Shown here piece after piece: positions 17,136 through 26,308 of a stretch of DNA of 64,000 bases. The DNA is from Candidatus Gastranaerophilales bacterium (lineage in GTDB: Bacteria; Cyanobacteriota; Vampirovibrionia; Gastranaerophilales; Gastranaerophilaceae): contig CALUQX010000008.1 in the NCBI GenBank assembly GCA_944323045.1, positions 24,156 to 88,155 on the forward strand, written 5' to 3'. Both the position numbers and the translations under genes were made by a program. The notes under the pieces are model-generated. The model was given only the letters and a program-made list of their open reading frames with translations, was not told the origin of the DNA and searched no databases. Each line of letters begins with the position of its first letter. Position 1 is the stretch's first letter.

Positions 17136-17853
17136 TTGGCACCTGCCCTATTTGTTGAATTTTTTCGTTTGCTTCAATAAACTGTTTATAGTATTCATAT
17201 AGTTTATCGATAAACATAGTAATATTATCCAAATTCTTATCTTTAGGCAAGTTGTAATTAAAATTTACACCTGTTGTATAAGTCCTGATTTTTTCGTTAT
17301 TTTCATTAGTTCTTTCACTTATTTTTTCTATTCTATAAGTGGCGAGAATGTTAGAACCTTCTTCTAGAGGTATGATTATCTGAAATCCTTTATTTTGCTC
17401 CCAGTTTGCAATTTGATTAATTTGTTCGTTAAACAACTTTAATTTGTAATCAAGCTCGTATGATATAGAAAAATTAATACCTATTGCAAAAATAAAAGGG
17501 AGTTTTTGTTCTTCTAATAATGCTTTAGTAATATTTATAATAGTATCTAAATCAGACTGTTCAAATTCTTTTGCTTCAATTATAATTTTTTGTTCTGAAA
17601 TAGATTGATTAATTTTAATATTATCCGATTTATAAATCCTGATTGGTAGTTGTTTTTTTAAATTATCAATAAATTCCTTAGGTGGTTGTATATCTGATTT
17701 TATTATTATATTTTGTTCTTCTTCTTCAAATTTTAATTCATTATTAGATAGTTTATATTTGACTAAGGCATTAAATTCTTCACCAGTACTTTTATACCCT
17801 ACCAGCACAATTGAGGCTGATTCTTTTAATTTATTATAATTTTCTAAAGTCAT
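17128..17853 (-). CDS. Unknown soluble protein, first gene of inserted two-gene module
   Basis: 241 residues with no signal peptide or membrane segment; rich in Ile, Asn, Glu and Lys. It alternates predicted strands and helices (QNIIIKSDIQPPKEFIDNLK, FIFAIGINFSISYELDYKLK, TYTTGVNFNYNLP), with a C-terminal helix (FIDKLYEYYKQFIEANEKI). The centre is reminiscent of proteins that measure uniform strand pairs, such as TIGR04255-type proteins of defence islands, but I cannot confirm this. AAGGGAA lies upstream of the ATG at 17853. It is cotranscribed with and overlaps the coiled-coil membrane protein by 8 nt. The function is unknown. Confidence 0.7.
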   Translation of the reverse strand: MTLENYNKLKESASIVLVGYKSTGEEFNALVKYKLSNNELKFEEEEQNIIIKSDIQPPKEFIDNLKKQLPIRIYKSDNIKINQSISEQKIIIEAKEFEQSDLDTIINITKALLEEQKLPFIFAIGINFSISYELDYKLKLFNEQINQIANWEQNKGFQIIIPLEEGSNILATYRIEKISERTNENNEKIRTYTTGVNFNYNLPKDKNLDNITMFIDKLYEYYKQFIEANEKIQQIGQVPND

Positions 17854-17906
17854 AATTTCCCTTTCATTATATTATAATAACACATTTTAGTTCTATTTGC
17901 AAGCTC

Positions 17907-17927
17907 TTGACTAGTCTTCCGGCATGA
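17907..17927 (+). repeat. 21-bp direct repeat, right copy
   Basis: Identical to 16548-16568. This copy contains the true 3' end of the M16 peptidase gene (stop codon 17911-17913 on the minus strand), so it is probably the original sequence. Confidence 0.9.
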
Positions 17928-19239
17928 GCAGTGATATTACAGCGTGGTCAAGACTTAAATACTTTTTCGCAGCATTTTCTAAGTCTTCTATCGTTATATC
18001 ATTTACATCTTTAAGGTAATCTTCTATCAGTTTCAAATCCTCGCAGACTGTCATGTAATATCCGATATTTTCGCCTATCTCTGAAACTGTTTCTGCTTCC
18101 TGTGCAAAACGCGATTTAATTTTCTTCTTTGCCTTTAACAGTTCTTCTTCAGTAATTTTTCTGTCCTGAAGACCGTTTATTTCAGCTTTAACAAGTTCCA
18201 GCGCCTGTTCTTTCTTTTCCGGTTTAAAATTCGCCTGTATAAAGAAATTATTGCCGTCTTTGAATTGATAATGCTCGCTGCCAACAAAATTAAAAATCGG
18301 AGCTCGCTGTTTTTCTATCAAATTCTGATACAATCTTGAACTTGTGCCATCCCCGAGAATAATGTTGACTAAATCGAGTTCAATATTTTCTTTTAAAGAA
18401 CTTGCTTTTGGACCGAGATATCCTATCATTAAATATGCCGTACTTGCTTTAGTTGTATTTTCTACAAATATAGTTTTATCTGTCGGTTTATCAGGTTCAT
18501 TAATCTTTTTAACTCCATTCGGACGACCTTTAAACTCAAAGCCTTCTTCAACTGCTTTTAGCACTTTTTCATGGTCAAAATCCCCGACAATAATTGTTGT
18601 CATATTTTCCGGAGAATAGAATGTTCTATAGTAATCCATAATTTGTTGCTGTGTAACCTGTGAAATAATTTCCGGTGTACCGATTACATCGCGTTTATAT
18701 GGATGTTTTGTATACATATTAAAGTTACATGTATTATAAACTTTTGTCCAATTCTGGTCTTTGCGCATTCTTATTTCTTCAATAACAACATGGCGTTCGC
18801 GTTTGTCGGTTACGGTATGGTCATTCAGGTCAAACGGGGCTCCTATTTCTTCTTCCGGCAAAACAGGATCAAGCATCATATCAGAATGCAATTCTATTGC
18901 CAGATATAAATCTTTATCCTCTTTTCCCTTTGGAAGAGTTACATAATAGAAGGTGTAATCTTTCCAGGTGGCAGCGTTTACTATAGCGCCTTTAGATTCC
19001 AGAATTCTATCAAATTCGCCGGCTTTGTGTTTGTGAGTGCCTTTGAACATCAAGTGTTCCAGAAAATGCGAAATACCGTTATTATTGTCATCTTCATTTA
19101 TGGAACCTGTTTTTACCCATGTACTGACATTAACAAGTTCACCTTCTTTGTGTGCAAGAACAATTTTGTGTCCGTTCTCGCGTTCGTATACTTCAACTTC
19201 TTTTGTCAAAAACGGGTATTTTATCAAACTTTTTTTCAT
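17911..19239 (-). CDS. M16-family zinc metalloprotease (processing peptidase-like)
   Basis: 442 residues from ATG 19239, selected for its GAGG at 8 nt; a start at 19263 would overlap the upstream stop codon as TAATG and is the alternative. The inverted zinc motif HFLEH (His58, Glu61, His62) is followed about 75 residues later by the third ligand region VIEEIRMRKD. The C-terminal M16C half, with GDGTSSRLYQNLIEKQ and the R/Y pair for substrate binding, is present. Length and layout fit PqqL/YmxG/mitochondrial-processing-like peptidases that degrade peptides or presequences. No signal peptide, so it is probably cytoplasmic. Downstream of a glycosyltransferase gene. Confidence 0.92.
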   Translation of the reverse strand: MKKSLIKYPFLTKEVEVYERENGHKIVLAHKEGELVNVSTWVKTGSINEDDNNNGISHFLEHLMFKGTHKHKAGEFDRILESKGAIVNAATWKDYTFYYVTLPKGKEDKDLYLAIELHSDMMLDPVLPEEEIGAPFDLNDHTVTDKRERHVVIEEIRMRKDQNWTKVYNTCNFNMYTKHPYKRDVIGTPEIISQVTQQQIMDYYRTFYSPENMTTIIVGDFDHEKVLKAVEEGFEFKGRPNGVKKINEPDKPTDKTIFVENTTKASTAYLMIGYLGPKASSLKENIELDLVNIILGDGTSSRLYQNLIEKQRAPIFNFVGSEHYQFKDGNNFFIQANFKPEKKEQALELVKAEINGLQDRKITEEELLKAKKKIKSRFAQEAETVSEIGENIGYYMTVCEDLKLIEDYLKDVNDITIEDLENAAKKYLSLDHAVISLLMPED

Positions 19240-19262
19240 TATTTTTTCCTCTTTTAAATTCA

Positions 19263-20945
19263 TTATATATCAAATACAAATATTTCCCAATTATTCACCA
19301 TAATCCGTTTTTGCAATTTTCCTTCTTTGCGCAAAACTTTCAAAAGGTCATTGTTCAGTTTTGAAAGTCTTAAGAATTGCAGCGGATAACTTTCGTAATT
19401 TTGTGAGTTAGCAATTGTTTTTATCTGTTCATCAGTATACATTGATATTGATTTATCAGACAAAATTACAATTTGATGTTCATCTTTTACCAGATTATCT
19501 TTCACATACTTAACAAAGTCATTATTAATTTTGTCTGATAGCAGATAACGTTTGTAATATTTATACTGATTAGACTTGTCATTTTTAATACCTGATATTT
19601 CAGAATCCGTCATATAAGTTTTTTGAGCATCTTCTGAATTCAGAGAATAAAGACTCAGTTTATCACCGGTAATTGTAAAATATTTGTCTAAAAGATCCGG
19701 TCTTATCGGCAAAACGAAATTAGAATCCGGATTAACTGCATACTGGCGCAGTGCATGCCCGAGTAATCTATAACCGTCAGGGCGAGGAATATTTATTGCA
19801 CCGTAATTTGAATTTATGCCGAGAAAAGATACTATTACAAACGCAACCAATAATGTTTTTCTGAGTATATCATTTTTTATACTGTCTATTCCAAAAGATG
19901 CGATGAGTAATAGAAACGGCAGAATCATCAGGGTATATCTTACAAGAACTTTGTATTCAGTGAAATTTGACAGCAAAATATGAATTAAAAGATATACAAC
20001 CGGCACACACAAAATCATTCGTGCTTCTTTTGATTTAATACAGGCATTGATTATCTGTGAAAGTACAAAAATCACAGGGAAAAATACAAATATCCAGAAC
20101 ACAGGATTAAGCATTCCCTTAAACCATACTGATTGATAATTCAATGCATTATTCTGTACACCTGTAAGCAACGGACTAAAATAATCCTGCAAGGCAATTA
20201 ATATAAATGAATTGTCGTAACTTACGGCACTGAAATTGCCGGAGAAATAATTTTTTATATAAAAACAGAAAAAAACAAGCGGAATATAAACGGTTAAAAG
20301 TATCAGAAGATATTTCAGATTATCACGAAAAACTTTTTCCTTCAAAAAATAAATTCCTGTTACAACAAGAACAATTATTGTAAGCAATATTTGCGAAGTA
20401 TAAGTATAGATTAAAAACAAATTTGCAAGATAAAACGGTATAAAGTTTTTTGTATCCCTATGTTTCAAAAATTTCAGCCAGAAAACAATTAAAAGGTTTA
20501 CAAGCAGGAATGTCAGAGAATAAAATTTTGCTTCCTGCGCATAATATATGAATGAAGAATTAAGTGTATACAGTAATGCATAAGTTACACCTATTCCTTG
20601 ATTAAATTTCTCATCCTTATTAAGAAATTCACCGAGCGCCATGCCGGCAAAATAGGCTGCACCAATACTTAACACATCAAAAAATACAGACATAAAGCGA
20701 ATCATAAAATCGGAATTTCCAACAACACTTATCCATAAATGGTAAATGAAATAATATATCGGAAACAACAAAAATCTATGCGCATCAGCCTGCATCATGC
20801 CAGCAGGAAAACTTTTGGATGCAATAGAATAAATTGTTGCCTCATCATACCAGAGTCCGCCGGCTTTATCGAGATTCATCAGCCTCAGCATTAATGCTGC
20901 AACTGCCAGTACAATAATTAAACTATGCTTTTTGATAAAATTCAT
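19263..20945 (-). CDS. Membrane glycosyltransferase, ArnT/PMT-like (GT39/GT83 type)
   Basis: 560 residues from ATG 20945 (AAAGGGGA upstream; the frame extends to 20981). It has about eleven hydrophobic segments in the first ~400 residues, the extracytoplasmic loop motif LWYDEATIYSIA (the Asp-Glu pair near 32-33 is the catalytic site in this GT-C superfamily) and conserved QEAKFYSLTFLLV after it. A soluble C-terminal part of about 150 residues follows. It would transfer a sugar from a polyprenyl-phosphate donor to a lipid or protein on the periplasmic face. Acceptor unknown. It may share a transcript with the M16 peptidase. Confidence 0.85.
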   Translation of the reverse strand: MNFIKKHSLIIVLAVAALMLRLMNLDKAGGLWYDEATIYSIASKSFPAGMMQADAHRFLLFPIYYFIYHLWISVVGNSDFMIRFMSVFFDVLSIGAAYFAGMALGEFLNKDEKFNQGIGVTYALLYTLNSSFIYYAQEAKFYSLTFLLVNLLIVFWLKFLKHRDTKNFIPFYLANLFLIYTYTSQILLTIIVLVVTGIYFLKEKVFRDNLKYLLILLTVYIPLVFFCFYIKNYFSGNFSAVSYDNSFILIALQDYFSPLLTGVQNNALNYQSVWFKGMLNPVFWIFVFFPVIFVLSQIINACIKSKEARMILCVPVVYLLIHILLSNFTEYKVLVRYTLMILPFLLLIASFGIDSIKNDILRKTLLVAFVIVSFLGINSNYGAINIPRPDGYRLLGHALRQYAVNPDSNFVLPIRPDLLDKYFTITGDKLSLYSLNSEDAQKTYMTDSEISGIKNDKSNQYKYYKRYLLSDKINNDFVKYVKDNLVKDEHQIVILSDKSISMYTDEQIKTIANSQNYESYPLQFLRLSKLNNDLLKVLRKEGKLQKRIMVNNWEIFVFDI

Positions 20946-20965
20946 TACAATCCCCTTTAAAATTC

Positions 20966-21001
20966 TTGTATAATCTTGCAATTTTATTGTACAATAAACA
21001 T
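20966..21001 (+). promoter_or_regulatory. nanE promoter, predicted leaderless start
   Basis: -35 TTGTAT (20966-20971), an 18-bp spacer, -10 TACAAT (20990-20995), then exactly 6 nt to ATG 21002. No ribosome binding site is seen. A second TATAAT at 20969-20974 overlaps the -35. Confidence 0.55.
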
Positions 21002-21691
21002 ATGGATAATATAGTTAACAGATTAAAAAATAAAGTAGTGGTATCAGTGCAGGCAATGCCGAGTGAGCCTTTATATCTAGAAAAATGTATGGCTGCAATG
21101 ATGAAATCCGTTGTAAAAGGCGGAGCCGGCGGCTTGCGCGTTGCAGGCACCCGTGATGTAAAAAATGCCAAAACACTTTTTGATATTCCTGTTATAGGAA
21201 TAACTAAACCTGATATTATTCCGCAAAACTGGCAGGAAATTGTCTACATAACTCCGACTATAAATGACGTTTTAAGTCTGATTAGTGTCGGGGCTGATGT
21301 AATAGCCTTTGACGGAACTTCCCGTCCGCGTCCTGACAATAGCACGCTTTCTGAAACTATTAAATACATAAAAATAAACAAACGTGTATCTATGGCTGAT
21401 ATTTCAACTGTAGAAGAAGGTGTAAACTGTGCAAAACTCGGCGCAAATATGCTTTCTACCACATTATCAGGCTATACACAGTTTTCTCAAAACAGAGGGG
21501 ATGGACCGGATTTTGAATTGTTAGAAAATCTGGTTAAAGAGGTAGATATCCCTGTTGTTCTGGAAGGAAGAATATGGGAGCCGGAACAGGTTGACAGAGC
21601 TTTTGAACTCGGCGCTCACTGCGTTGTTATAGGTTCAGCCATAACCCGTCCGCAATTGATAACAAAAAGATTTGTTCAGCGCAAAAAATAA
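21002..21691 (+). CDS. nanE: N-acetylmannosamine-6-phosphate 2-epimerase
   Basis: 229 residues. A TIM-barrel enzyme converting ManNAc-6-P to GlcNAc-6-P in sialic acid/ManNAc use. Visible NanE motifs: VVSVQAMPSEPL at the first strand, GGAGGLRVAG, the catalytic Lys in IGITKPDI, DVIAFDGTSRPRP, MADISTVEEG, STTLSGYT and the phosphate-binding end VVIGSAITRPQLIT. The first ATG at 20966 is too early; ATG 21002 gives the standard N-terminus. Followed after 8 nt by a ROK kinase, the expected partner. Confidence 0.93.
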   Translation: MDNIVNRLKNKVVVSVQAMPSEPLYLEKCMAAMMKSVVKGGAGGLRVAGTRDVKNAKTLFDIPVIGITKPDIIPQNWQEIVYITPTINDVLSLISVGADVIAFDGTSRPRPDNSTLSETIKYIKINKRVSMADISTVEEGVNCAKLGANMLSTTLSGYTQFSQNRGDGPDFELLENLVKEVDIPVVLEGRIWEPEQVDRAFELGAHCVVIGSAITRPQLITKRFVQRKK

Positions 21692-21699
21692 GAGGTTCT

Positions 21700-22575
21700 A
21701 TGAAAAAAGCTTTAGCCATTGATGTCGGCGGTACAAAAATTTATAATACTGTAATTAATGAAAATGGTGAAATTATTTCAGAAATAGAAAAACGCCATAC
21801 CCCGAAAACTTTTGCTGAAATAGAATCGCTTTTTAAAGAAATCATAAAAAAATACGAAAATGAAGTTGATGTAATAGCTTTTGCGACCTGCGGAGCAGTT
21901 AACAACACTAATGACGGAATTCTCGGTTCTACCGGTAACATTGCAAAAGAATATCCGACAATGAATTTTAAAAGTTTAAGCAGCAAAAGAGTTTTTGTAG
22001 AAAATGATGCTAATGCTGCAGCCTGGGCAGAACACATTCTCGGTGCTTCCAAAGGAATGCCTTATTCTGTTATGATTACGCTGGGAACAGGTGTCGGCGG
22101 CGGCATAATTCTCGATAATAAATTATACAAAGGTAAAAACGGCGCCGCAGGTGAAATGCACTTTAAAATGCGCACGGATAAACACCGTAAGTGCACCTGC
22201 GGCGCCTACGACTGCTTTGAAAGCTATGCCTCCGGTACAGGATTGAAACGGACAGCAGAAGAAATGCTTAATAATAAAGATGTTACAACATACGATGTTA
22301 TAGACGGCTGGAAAAACGGCGACGCAAAAATGACGGCGATACATGATAAATGGCAGAATGACATTCTGGAAGGACTAATCGGACTTGCCAATATTTTTGA
22401 TCCTGATGTGCTTGTATTATCCGGTTCTATGGCTGAATTTGTTGATACAGAATATTTAACAGAAAAAGTTAACTCTGAAATTGTTACAACTCCGACAAAA
22501 GTCGTTAAAGCGCAAACAGGTAATTATTCCGGTATGCTCGGGGCAGCACTTTTAGCATTAGGAGTAAAAGACTAA
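21700..22575 (+). CDS. nanK: ROK-family sugar kinase, probably N-acetylmannosamine kinase
   Basis: 291 residues. ATP-binding DVGGTK at the N-terminus, the sugar-site region VENDANAAAWAEH, the phosphate loop TLGTGVGGGII, ROK signature with the zinc-binding Cys set CTCGAYDCFESYASGTGL, and GNYSGMLGAALLAL at the end. AGAGG precedes the ATG. Directly after nanE, which makes ManNAc kinase the best guess; a glucokinase role is the alternative and cannot be excluded from sequence. Its TAA overlaps the next ATG as TAATG. Confidence 0.88.
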   Translation: MKKALAIDVGGTKIYNTVINENGEIISEIEKRHTPKTFAEIESLFKEIIKKYENEVDVIAFATCGAVNNTNDGILGSTGNIAKEYPTMNFKSLSSKRVFVENDANAAAWAEHILGASKGMPYSVMITLGTGVGGGIILDNKLYKGKNGAAGEMHFKMRTDKHRKCTCGAYDCFESYASGTGLKRTAEEMLNNKDVTTYDVIDGWKNGDAKMTAIHDKWQNDILEGLIGLANIFDPDVLVLSGSMAEFVDTEYLTEKVNSEIVTTPTKVVKAQTGNYSGMLGAALLALGVKD

Positions 22576-22793
22576 TGGGAAAAGCAAAAAAAAGAGGTTT
22601 TAGACGCGGTGATTTAGATGATTTTTACAAGCTTTCCAGAGAAGAGGCCGTAAGAGAGGCTGTAAAACTGCTTAAAGAAAGCGATAACAATGCAATAAGC
22701 CTTATTACGCTTTTTGGCTTAACTGCCGAAGAATTACTTGAAGGCGGCGCGGATTATGAAGAAGTAGTTAAAATGGGATGCCTGATTAAATGA
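22575..22793 (+). CDS. Small hypothetical protein in nan-ubiA operon
   Basis: 72 residues, soluble, with a basic N-terminus (MGKAKKRGFRRGDLDDFYKL) and two helices (REEAVREAVKLLKES; AISLITLFGLTAEELLEGG). It overlaps the ROK kinase stop (TAATG) and the ubiA-like start (ATGA), so it is clearly translated within the operon. No family recognised. The FGLTAEELLEGG piece resembles a small helical hairpin but gives no function. Confidence 0.7.
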   Translation: MGKAKKRGFRRGDLDDFYKLSREEAVREAVKLLKESDNNAISLITLFGLTAEELLEGGADYEEVVKMGCLIK

Positions 22794-23761
22794 AAAAACT
22801 CTTTGAACGCTTTTTATTCTGGGTGGATTGTTCACGCGCTTTTGCCCTCCCAATGACCGTTATGTCATGGCTTGTTGTATTTTTGTGGGGAATAAAACAA
22901 AACGGCTCAATTTTAAACGGAGTGCTTGCACTTATTGGCATAGTTTTTGCACATCTTGCGACTAATCTTATTGATGATTACTGTGATTATAAAATTCTCT
23001 GTAAAGATGAAAAATATATAAAATCAGCGCAAAAATGCAAATGCGCACATCTTTTTGAAGGTCGTGTAACTTTGCCGGCAATTAGAAGGATGATAATTTT
23101 ATACTGCCTTGTTGCCTCGATAATCGGATTGATTTTGACATTCAAAGCCGGTTTTACTGTTATATGGCTTGCTTTAATCGGGGCGGCTGTCACACTTCTT
23201 TACCAGAAATGTTCTCTTGTAGGATTAAGTGAACTGGCAGTATTTGTTGCATATGGACCTTTAATGTTTGAGGGCGTGTATTTTGTGATGACTAAAACTT
23301 TTTCTTTTGAAGTTTTGCTGTTGTCATTTGCTGTTGTATCGTTTACTCTAGGATTTTTGTATGTACATACACTGCTTGATTTTGACGGGGATATGACTTC
23401 GCACAAAAAAACTCTCTGCTGTAGAATAGGAGATAAAAATAAAGCACAGAAACTGCTTGTTTTCTTTTATGGGATTGGATATATAATGACTGCCGTTTTA
23501 TCTTATTTAAGTCATAATTTCTATGTTTTGACCACTTTTTTAACACTGCCGCTTGCTATAATAACTTATAACGAAACTGCAATTTTTGAAAAAAGCCGCA
23601 TACCGCATGTTCACTGGTGGAATCTGCCTTTTGAAAACCAAAAATTTTATTTGCAAGAAGGCAGTTTCGGGTTCTATTTTACTCTGTTTCAGGCGAGAAA
23701 TTTAATGATGCAATTCTGTATTTTGATGAGTATTTCTATACTTCTTCAAAAGGTTCTATAA
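22790..23761 (+). CDS. UbiA-family prenyltransferase (MenA-like)
   Basis: 323 residues with about eight membrane helices. The first Asp-rich prenyl-diphosphate motif is NLIDDYCDYK (near 62-71) and the second is DFDGDMTSHKKTLCCRIG (near 197-214), as in UbiA/MenA enzymes that attach a polyprenyl chain to an aromatic acceptor on the membrane. The insert between helices with CKCAHLFEGR is Cys-rich and unusual. ATG overlaps the preceding stop by 4 nt. The tail ends convergently inside ilvB with a 26-bp overlap. Which quinone or lipid it makes is unclear; no other men/ubi genes are nearby. Confidence 0.85.
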   Translation: MKKLFERFLFWVDCSRAFALPMTVMSWLVVFLWGIKQNGSILNGVLALIGIVFAHLATNLIDDYCDYKILCKDEKYIKSAQKCKCAHLFEGRVTLPAIRRMIILYCLVASIIGLILTFKAGFTVIWLALIGAAVTLLYQKCSLVGLSELAVFVAYGPLMFEGVYFVMTKTFSFEVLLLSFAVVSFTLGFLYVHTLLDFDGDMTSHKKTLCCRIGDKNKAQKLLVFFYGIGYIMTAVLSYLSHNFYVLTTFLTLPLAIITYNETAIFEKSRIPHVHWWNLPFENQKFYLQEGSFGFYFTLFQARNLMMQFCILMSISILLQKVL

Positions 23762-25334
23762 TAAAATCAGCGACAAATGGTTCGTTGTCGGCAAACGCCA
23801 TATTTAAAACAGAATGCAATTCTGTTTTATTATGTGCTCTTGCAGCATTTATACCATAACTGCCGGCAAGTGTTACAAAGTCAGGATTACTAATTTTTGT
23901 TTCATAATAATTGGCATTAAAACGGTCTTTTTGAAGCTGTCTGACCATTCCTAAATATCCGTTGTTAAAGATAATAATTTTGACAGGCAGATTGTAATCT
24001 TTAATGGTTGCAAGTTCCTGAATATTCATCTGAATTGAGCCGTCGCCTGCCAAACAGACAACGGGCTTTTCATCAGCAGCCACCGCAGCACCAATTGCTG
24101 CCGGCAGCCCGAATCCCATTGTACCGAATCCGCCCGAAGTGATTAGTTTGACACCTTCTGGTAAATTTTGCACTGCAAAAATCTGATGCTGCCCGACTTC
24201 GGTTGTAACTATATTTGTATGTTTATAAACTTCATCTATTATATCCACAGAATGCAAAAGATTGGATTTGCGCACAATATTAGTATTCAAATTTTTCAAC
24301 TGTAATGCAGAATTAAGCCATTCATTACTTTTAGACTGCACCGTAACTCGATTTAAAAACTCTTTTATATCGCAGCACAAGCCAACACTCACCTGCAGAT
24401 TGTTTCCTGTCTCGCCGGGATTAATATCAACTTGAATAATATTTTTATTCAATTCTTCAGGTTTAAAAATTGATGTAATTCTATCGTTAAATCTGGCGCC
24501 AAGAAGTATTATCAAATCAGATTTTTTTAAAACTTCATTCGCTGAATTATGACCGTAAATTCCTGTCATACCGAAATAATTTACATCATTGGACGGATAT
24601 GAGCCAAGTCCCATCATTGTAGATACAACCGGCGCATTTAGTATTTTGACAAATTTGAATAATTCATTTTGTGCCTCTGAATTATTTACACCACCGCCGC
24701 AGACAACAACAGGACTTTGAGAGGATTCTATTAACTTTTCCGCATAATTCAAATCAGACAGAGCATAAGTGCTGCCGGCTGTCTTTTGTTGTGGAATATT
24801 TTTGTATTGCGCGGCTTCTGTAAACACATTCTTAGTTATATCAATAATAACAGGTCCTTTTTTGCCGGAAACAGCAATGTTAAATGCATTTGTCAGAACG
24901 ACCTCAAGTTCCTGGGCGTCAGTAACCTGAAAACCGGCTTTTGTGCAGGATTTTGTCATTTCAATGATATTAATTTCCTGAAAAGCCCCCTGCCCGAGCA
25001 AATTTTTGTCTACCTGACCTGTAATTATAACAAGCGGAATGCCGTCAAAATAAGCATCAGCAACGCCTGTTACAATATTAGTTGCCCCCGGACCTGAAGT
25101 TACCAGAACAACTCCAGCTTTTCCGGACATTTTTGCATAACCTTCTGCCGCATGCACTGCCGACTGTTCATGACGTACCAGATAATGCTTTATAGAATTC
25201 TGTTTAGAAAGTTCGTCATACACGTCAAGAACAACACTGCCGGGGTAACCGAAAATTGTATCCACACCGCATTTTTGCAGAGTGTTAATAAGTATTTGCG
25301 CACCGGTAAGTATTTTTGTATGAGCTTGCAGCAT
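23736..25334 (-). CDS. ilvB: Acetolactate synthase large subunit
   Basis: 532 residues from ATG 25334, chosen for CGGAGA at 8 nt; the frame is open to 25382. A ThDP enzyme condensing two pyruvates (or pyruvate and 2-ketobutyrate) for branched-chain amino acids. Visible: the catalytic Glu region VRHEQSAVHAAEGYA, the FAD-domain GARFNDRI, and the ThDP site GDGSIQMNIQELATIKDYNL-P with NNGYLGMVRQ, which is the AHAS-type variant of the C-terminal motif. Length is slightly short but complete. No ilvN small-subunit gene is adjacent, so the regulatory subunit must be elsewhere or missing. Confidence 0.93.
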   Translation of the reverse strand: MLQAHTKILTGAQILINTLQKCGVDTIFGYPGSVVLDVYDELSKQNSIKHYLVRHEQSAVHAAEGYAKMSGKAGVVLVTSGPGATNIVTGVADAYFDGIPLVIITGQVDKNLLGQGAFQEINIIEMTKSCTKAGFQVTDAQELEVVLTNAFNIAVSGKKGPVIIDITKNVFTEAAQYKNIPQQKTAGSTYALSDLNYAEKLIESSQSPVVVCGGGVNNSEAQNELFKFVKILNAPVVSTMMGLGSYPSNDVNYFGMTGIYGHNSANEVLKKSDLIILLGARFNDRITSIFKPEELNKNIIQVDINPGETGNNLQVSVGLCCDIKEFLNRVTVQSKSNEWLNSALQLKNLNTNIVRKSNLLHSVDIIDEVYKHTNIVTTEVGQHQIFAVQNLPEGVKLITSGGFGTMGFGLPAAIGAAVAADEKPVVCLAGDGSIQMNIQELATIKDYNLPVKIIIFNNGYLGMVRQLQKDRFNANYYETKISNPDFVTLAGSYGINAARAHNKTELHSVLNMAFADNEPFVADFIIEPFEEV

Positions 25335-25461
25335 TTTCAGATTCTCCGATATGATATTAGCATAAACAAAATTACTGGACATATAAATAGATTAATCCGG
25401 CTTAAAATTTAACTATTATGCTATAAATTGTATTACAAAACTGGACTATCCCATTTTCGTG

Positions 25462-25476
25462 TGGTATAATCACTCT
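25462..25476 (+). promoter_or_regulatory. mlaE promoter, extended -10, predicted leaderless start
   Basis: TG-G-TATAAT (-10 box 25465-25470) lies exactly 6 nt before ATG 25477. TGGACT at 25442-25447 is a passable -35 at 17 bp. There is no ribosome binding site before the ATG. Confidence 0.6.
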
Positions 25477-26286
25477 ATGAATAATCTAAAAAAATACTTT
25501 AAACAATCAGCAACATATAAAATTTTCACTGGACTTCTTGAAACCTGCAATGATTTTCTGGATACACTGGGGAAAATTACAGAAAACGGGATAGGATTTT
25601 TTAAATGTATTTTGAAACGTCAAATCAACAAACAGGAGTTAATAGAACAGTGCAGCAGATTCGGAATTTCTTCTTTGCCGATTACACTTTCAATTGTAGG
25701 TATGACGTCAATAATTGTAGCCTCACAGGTTGCACTGGAAATGGTTAAACAGGGCGGCGGCAATTTTGTCGGAATGCTTATGACAATATTAATTGTCAGA
25801 GAAGTCGGGGTTATTATGACCGGCTTTGCCTTGATATCAATGATAGGGTCTTCTATGGCGTCAGAACTTGCAACAATGCGGGTTACAGAACAAATAGATG
25901 CGATTCAGGTGTTAAAAGTTGATCCTATCTGCTATTTATTTGTTCCGCGGGTGTTGTCAGGCTTTATAATGATGCCTTTTGTAACAATTATCGCCTCAAC
26001 TGTCGGTGTGCTGGCAGGAGCTGTTACGGCAAAATTGTCCGCTGATTTAAGTTTCAGAGCATATTTTGATTCAATGTGGCTGGGTATATATATGAAAGAC
26101 CTGTGGGTAAGCATTTTAAAAGCATTTGTATTTGGCGGAGTTATTGCCCTGATAAGCTGTTCTTGCGGATACTACGCAACAGGCGGGGCTAAAGGCGTAG
26201 GGCTTGCCACAACAAAAGCCGTTGTCTGGTCTTTTGTCGCAATTGTAATATTAGATATGATTTTTGCTATGGCATTTTTCTTTTAA
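25477..26286 (+). CDS. mlaE: MlaE/YrbE-type ABC lipid transporter permease
   Basis: 269 residues. An inner-membrane permease of the Mla/MCE phospholipid transport system that keeps outer-membrane lipid asymmetry. It has the MlaE family pattern: an N-terminal amphipathic helix, five or so membrane segments, and the conserved VIMTGFALISMIGSSMASELATMRVTEQIDA (EQ loop that contacts the ATPase) with VDPICYLFVPRVLSGFIMMP. ATG 25477 is preceded directly by its promoter. The MlaF ATPase follows after 22 nt. An MCE (MlaD-like) protein is encoded 6 kb away at 32363. Confidence 0.93.
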   Translation: MNNLKKYFKQSATYKIFTGLLETCNDFLDTLGKITENGIGFFKCILKRQINKQELIEQCSRFGISSLPITLSIVGMTSIIVASQVALEMVKQGGGNFVGMLMTILIVREVGVIMTGFALISMIGSSMASELATMRVTEQIDAIQVLKVDPICYLFVPRVLSGFIMMPFVTIIASTVGVLAGAVTAKLSADLSFRAYFDSMWLGIYMKDLWVSILKAFVFGGVIALISCSCGYYATGGAKGVGLATTKAVVWSFVAIVILDMIFAMAFFF

Positions 26287-26308
26287 ATGTGTATAATAAG
26301 GTATAAGA

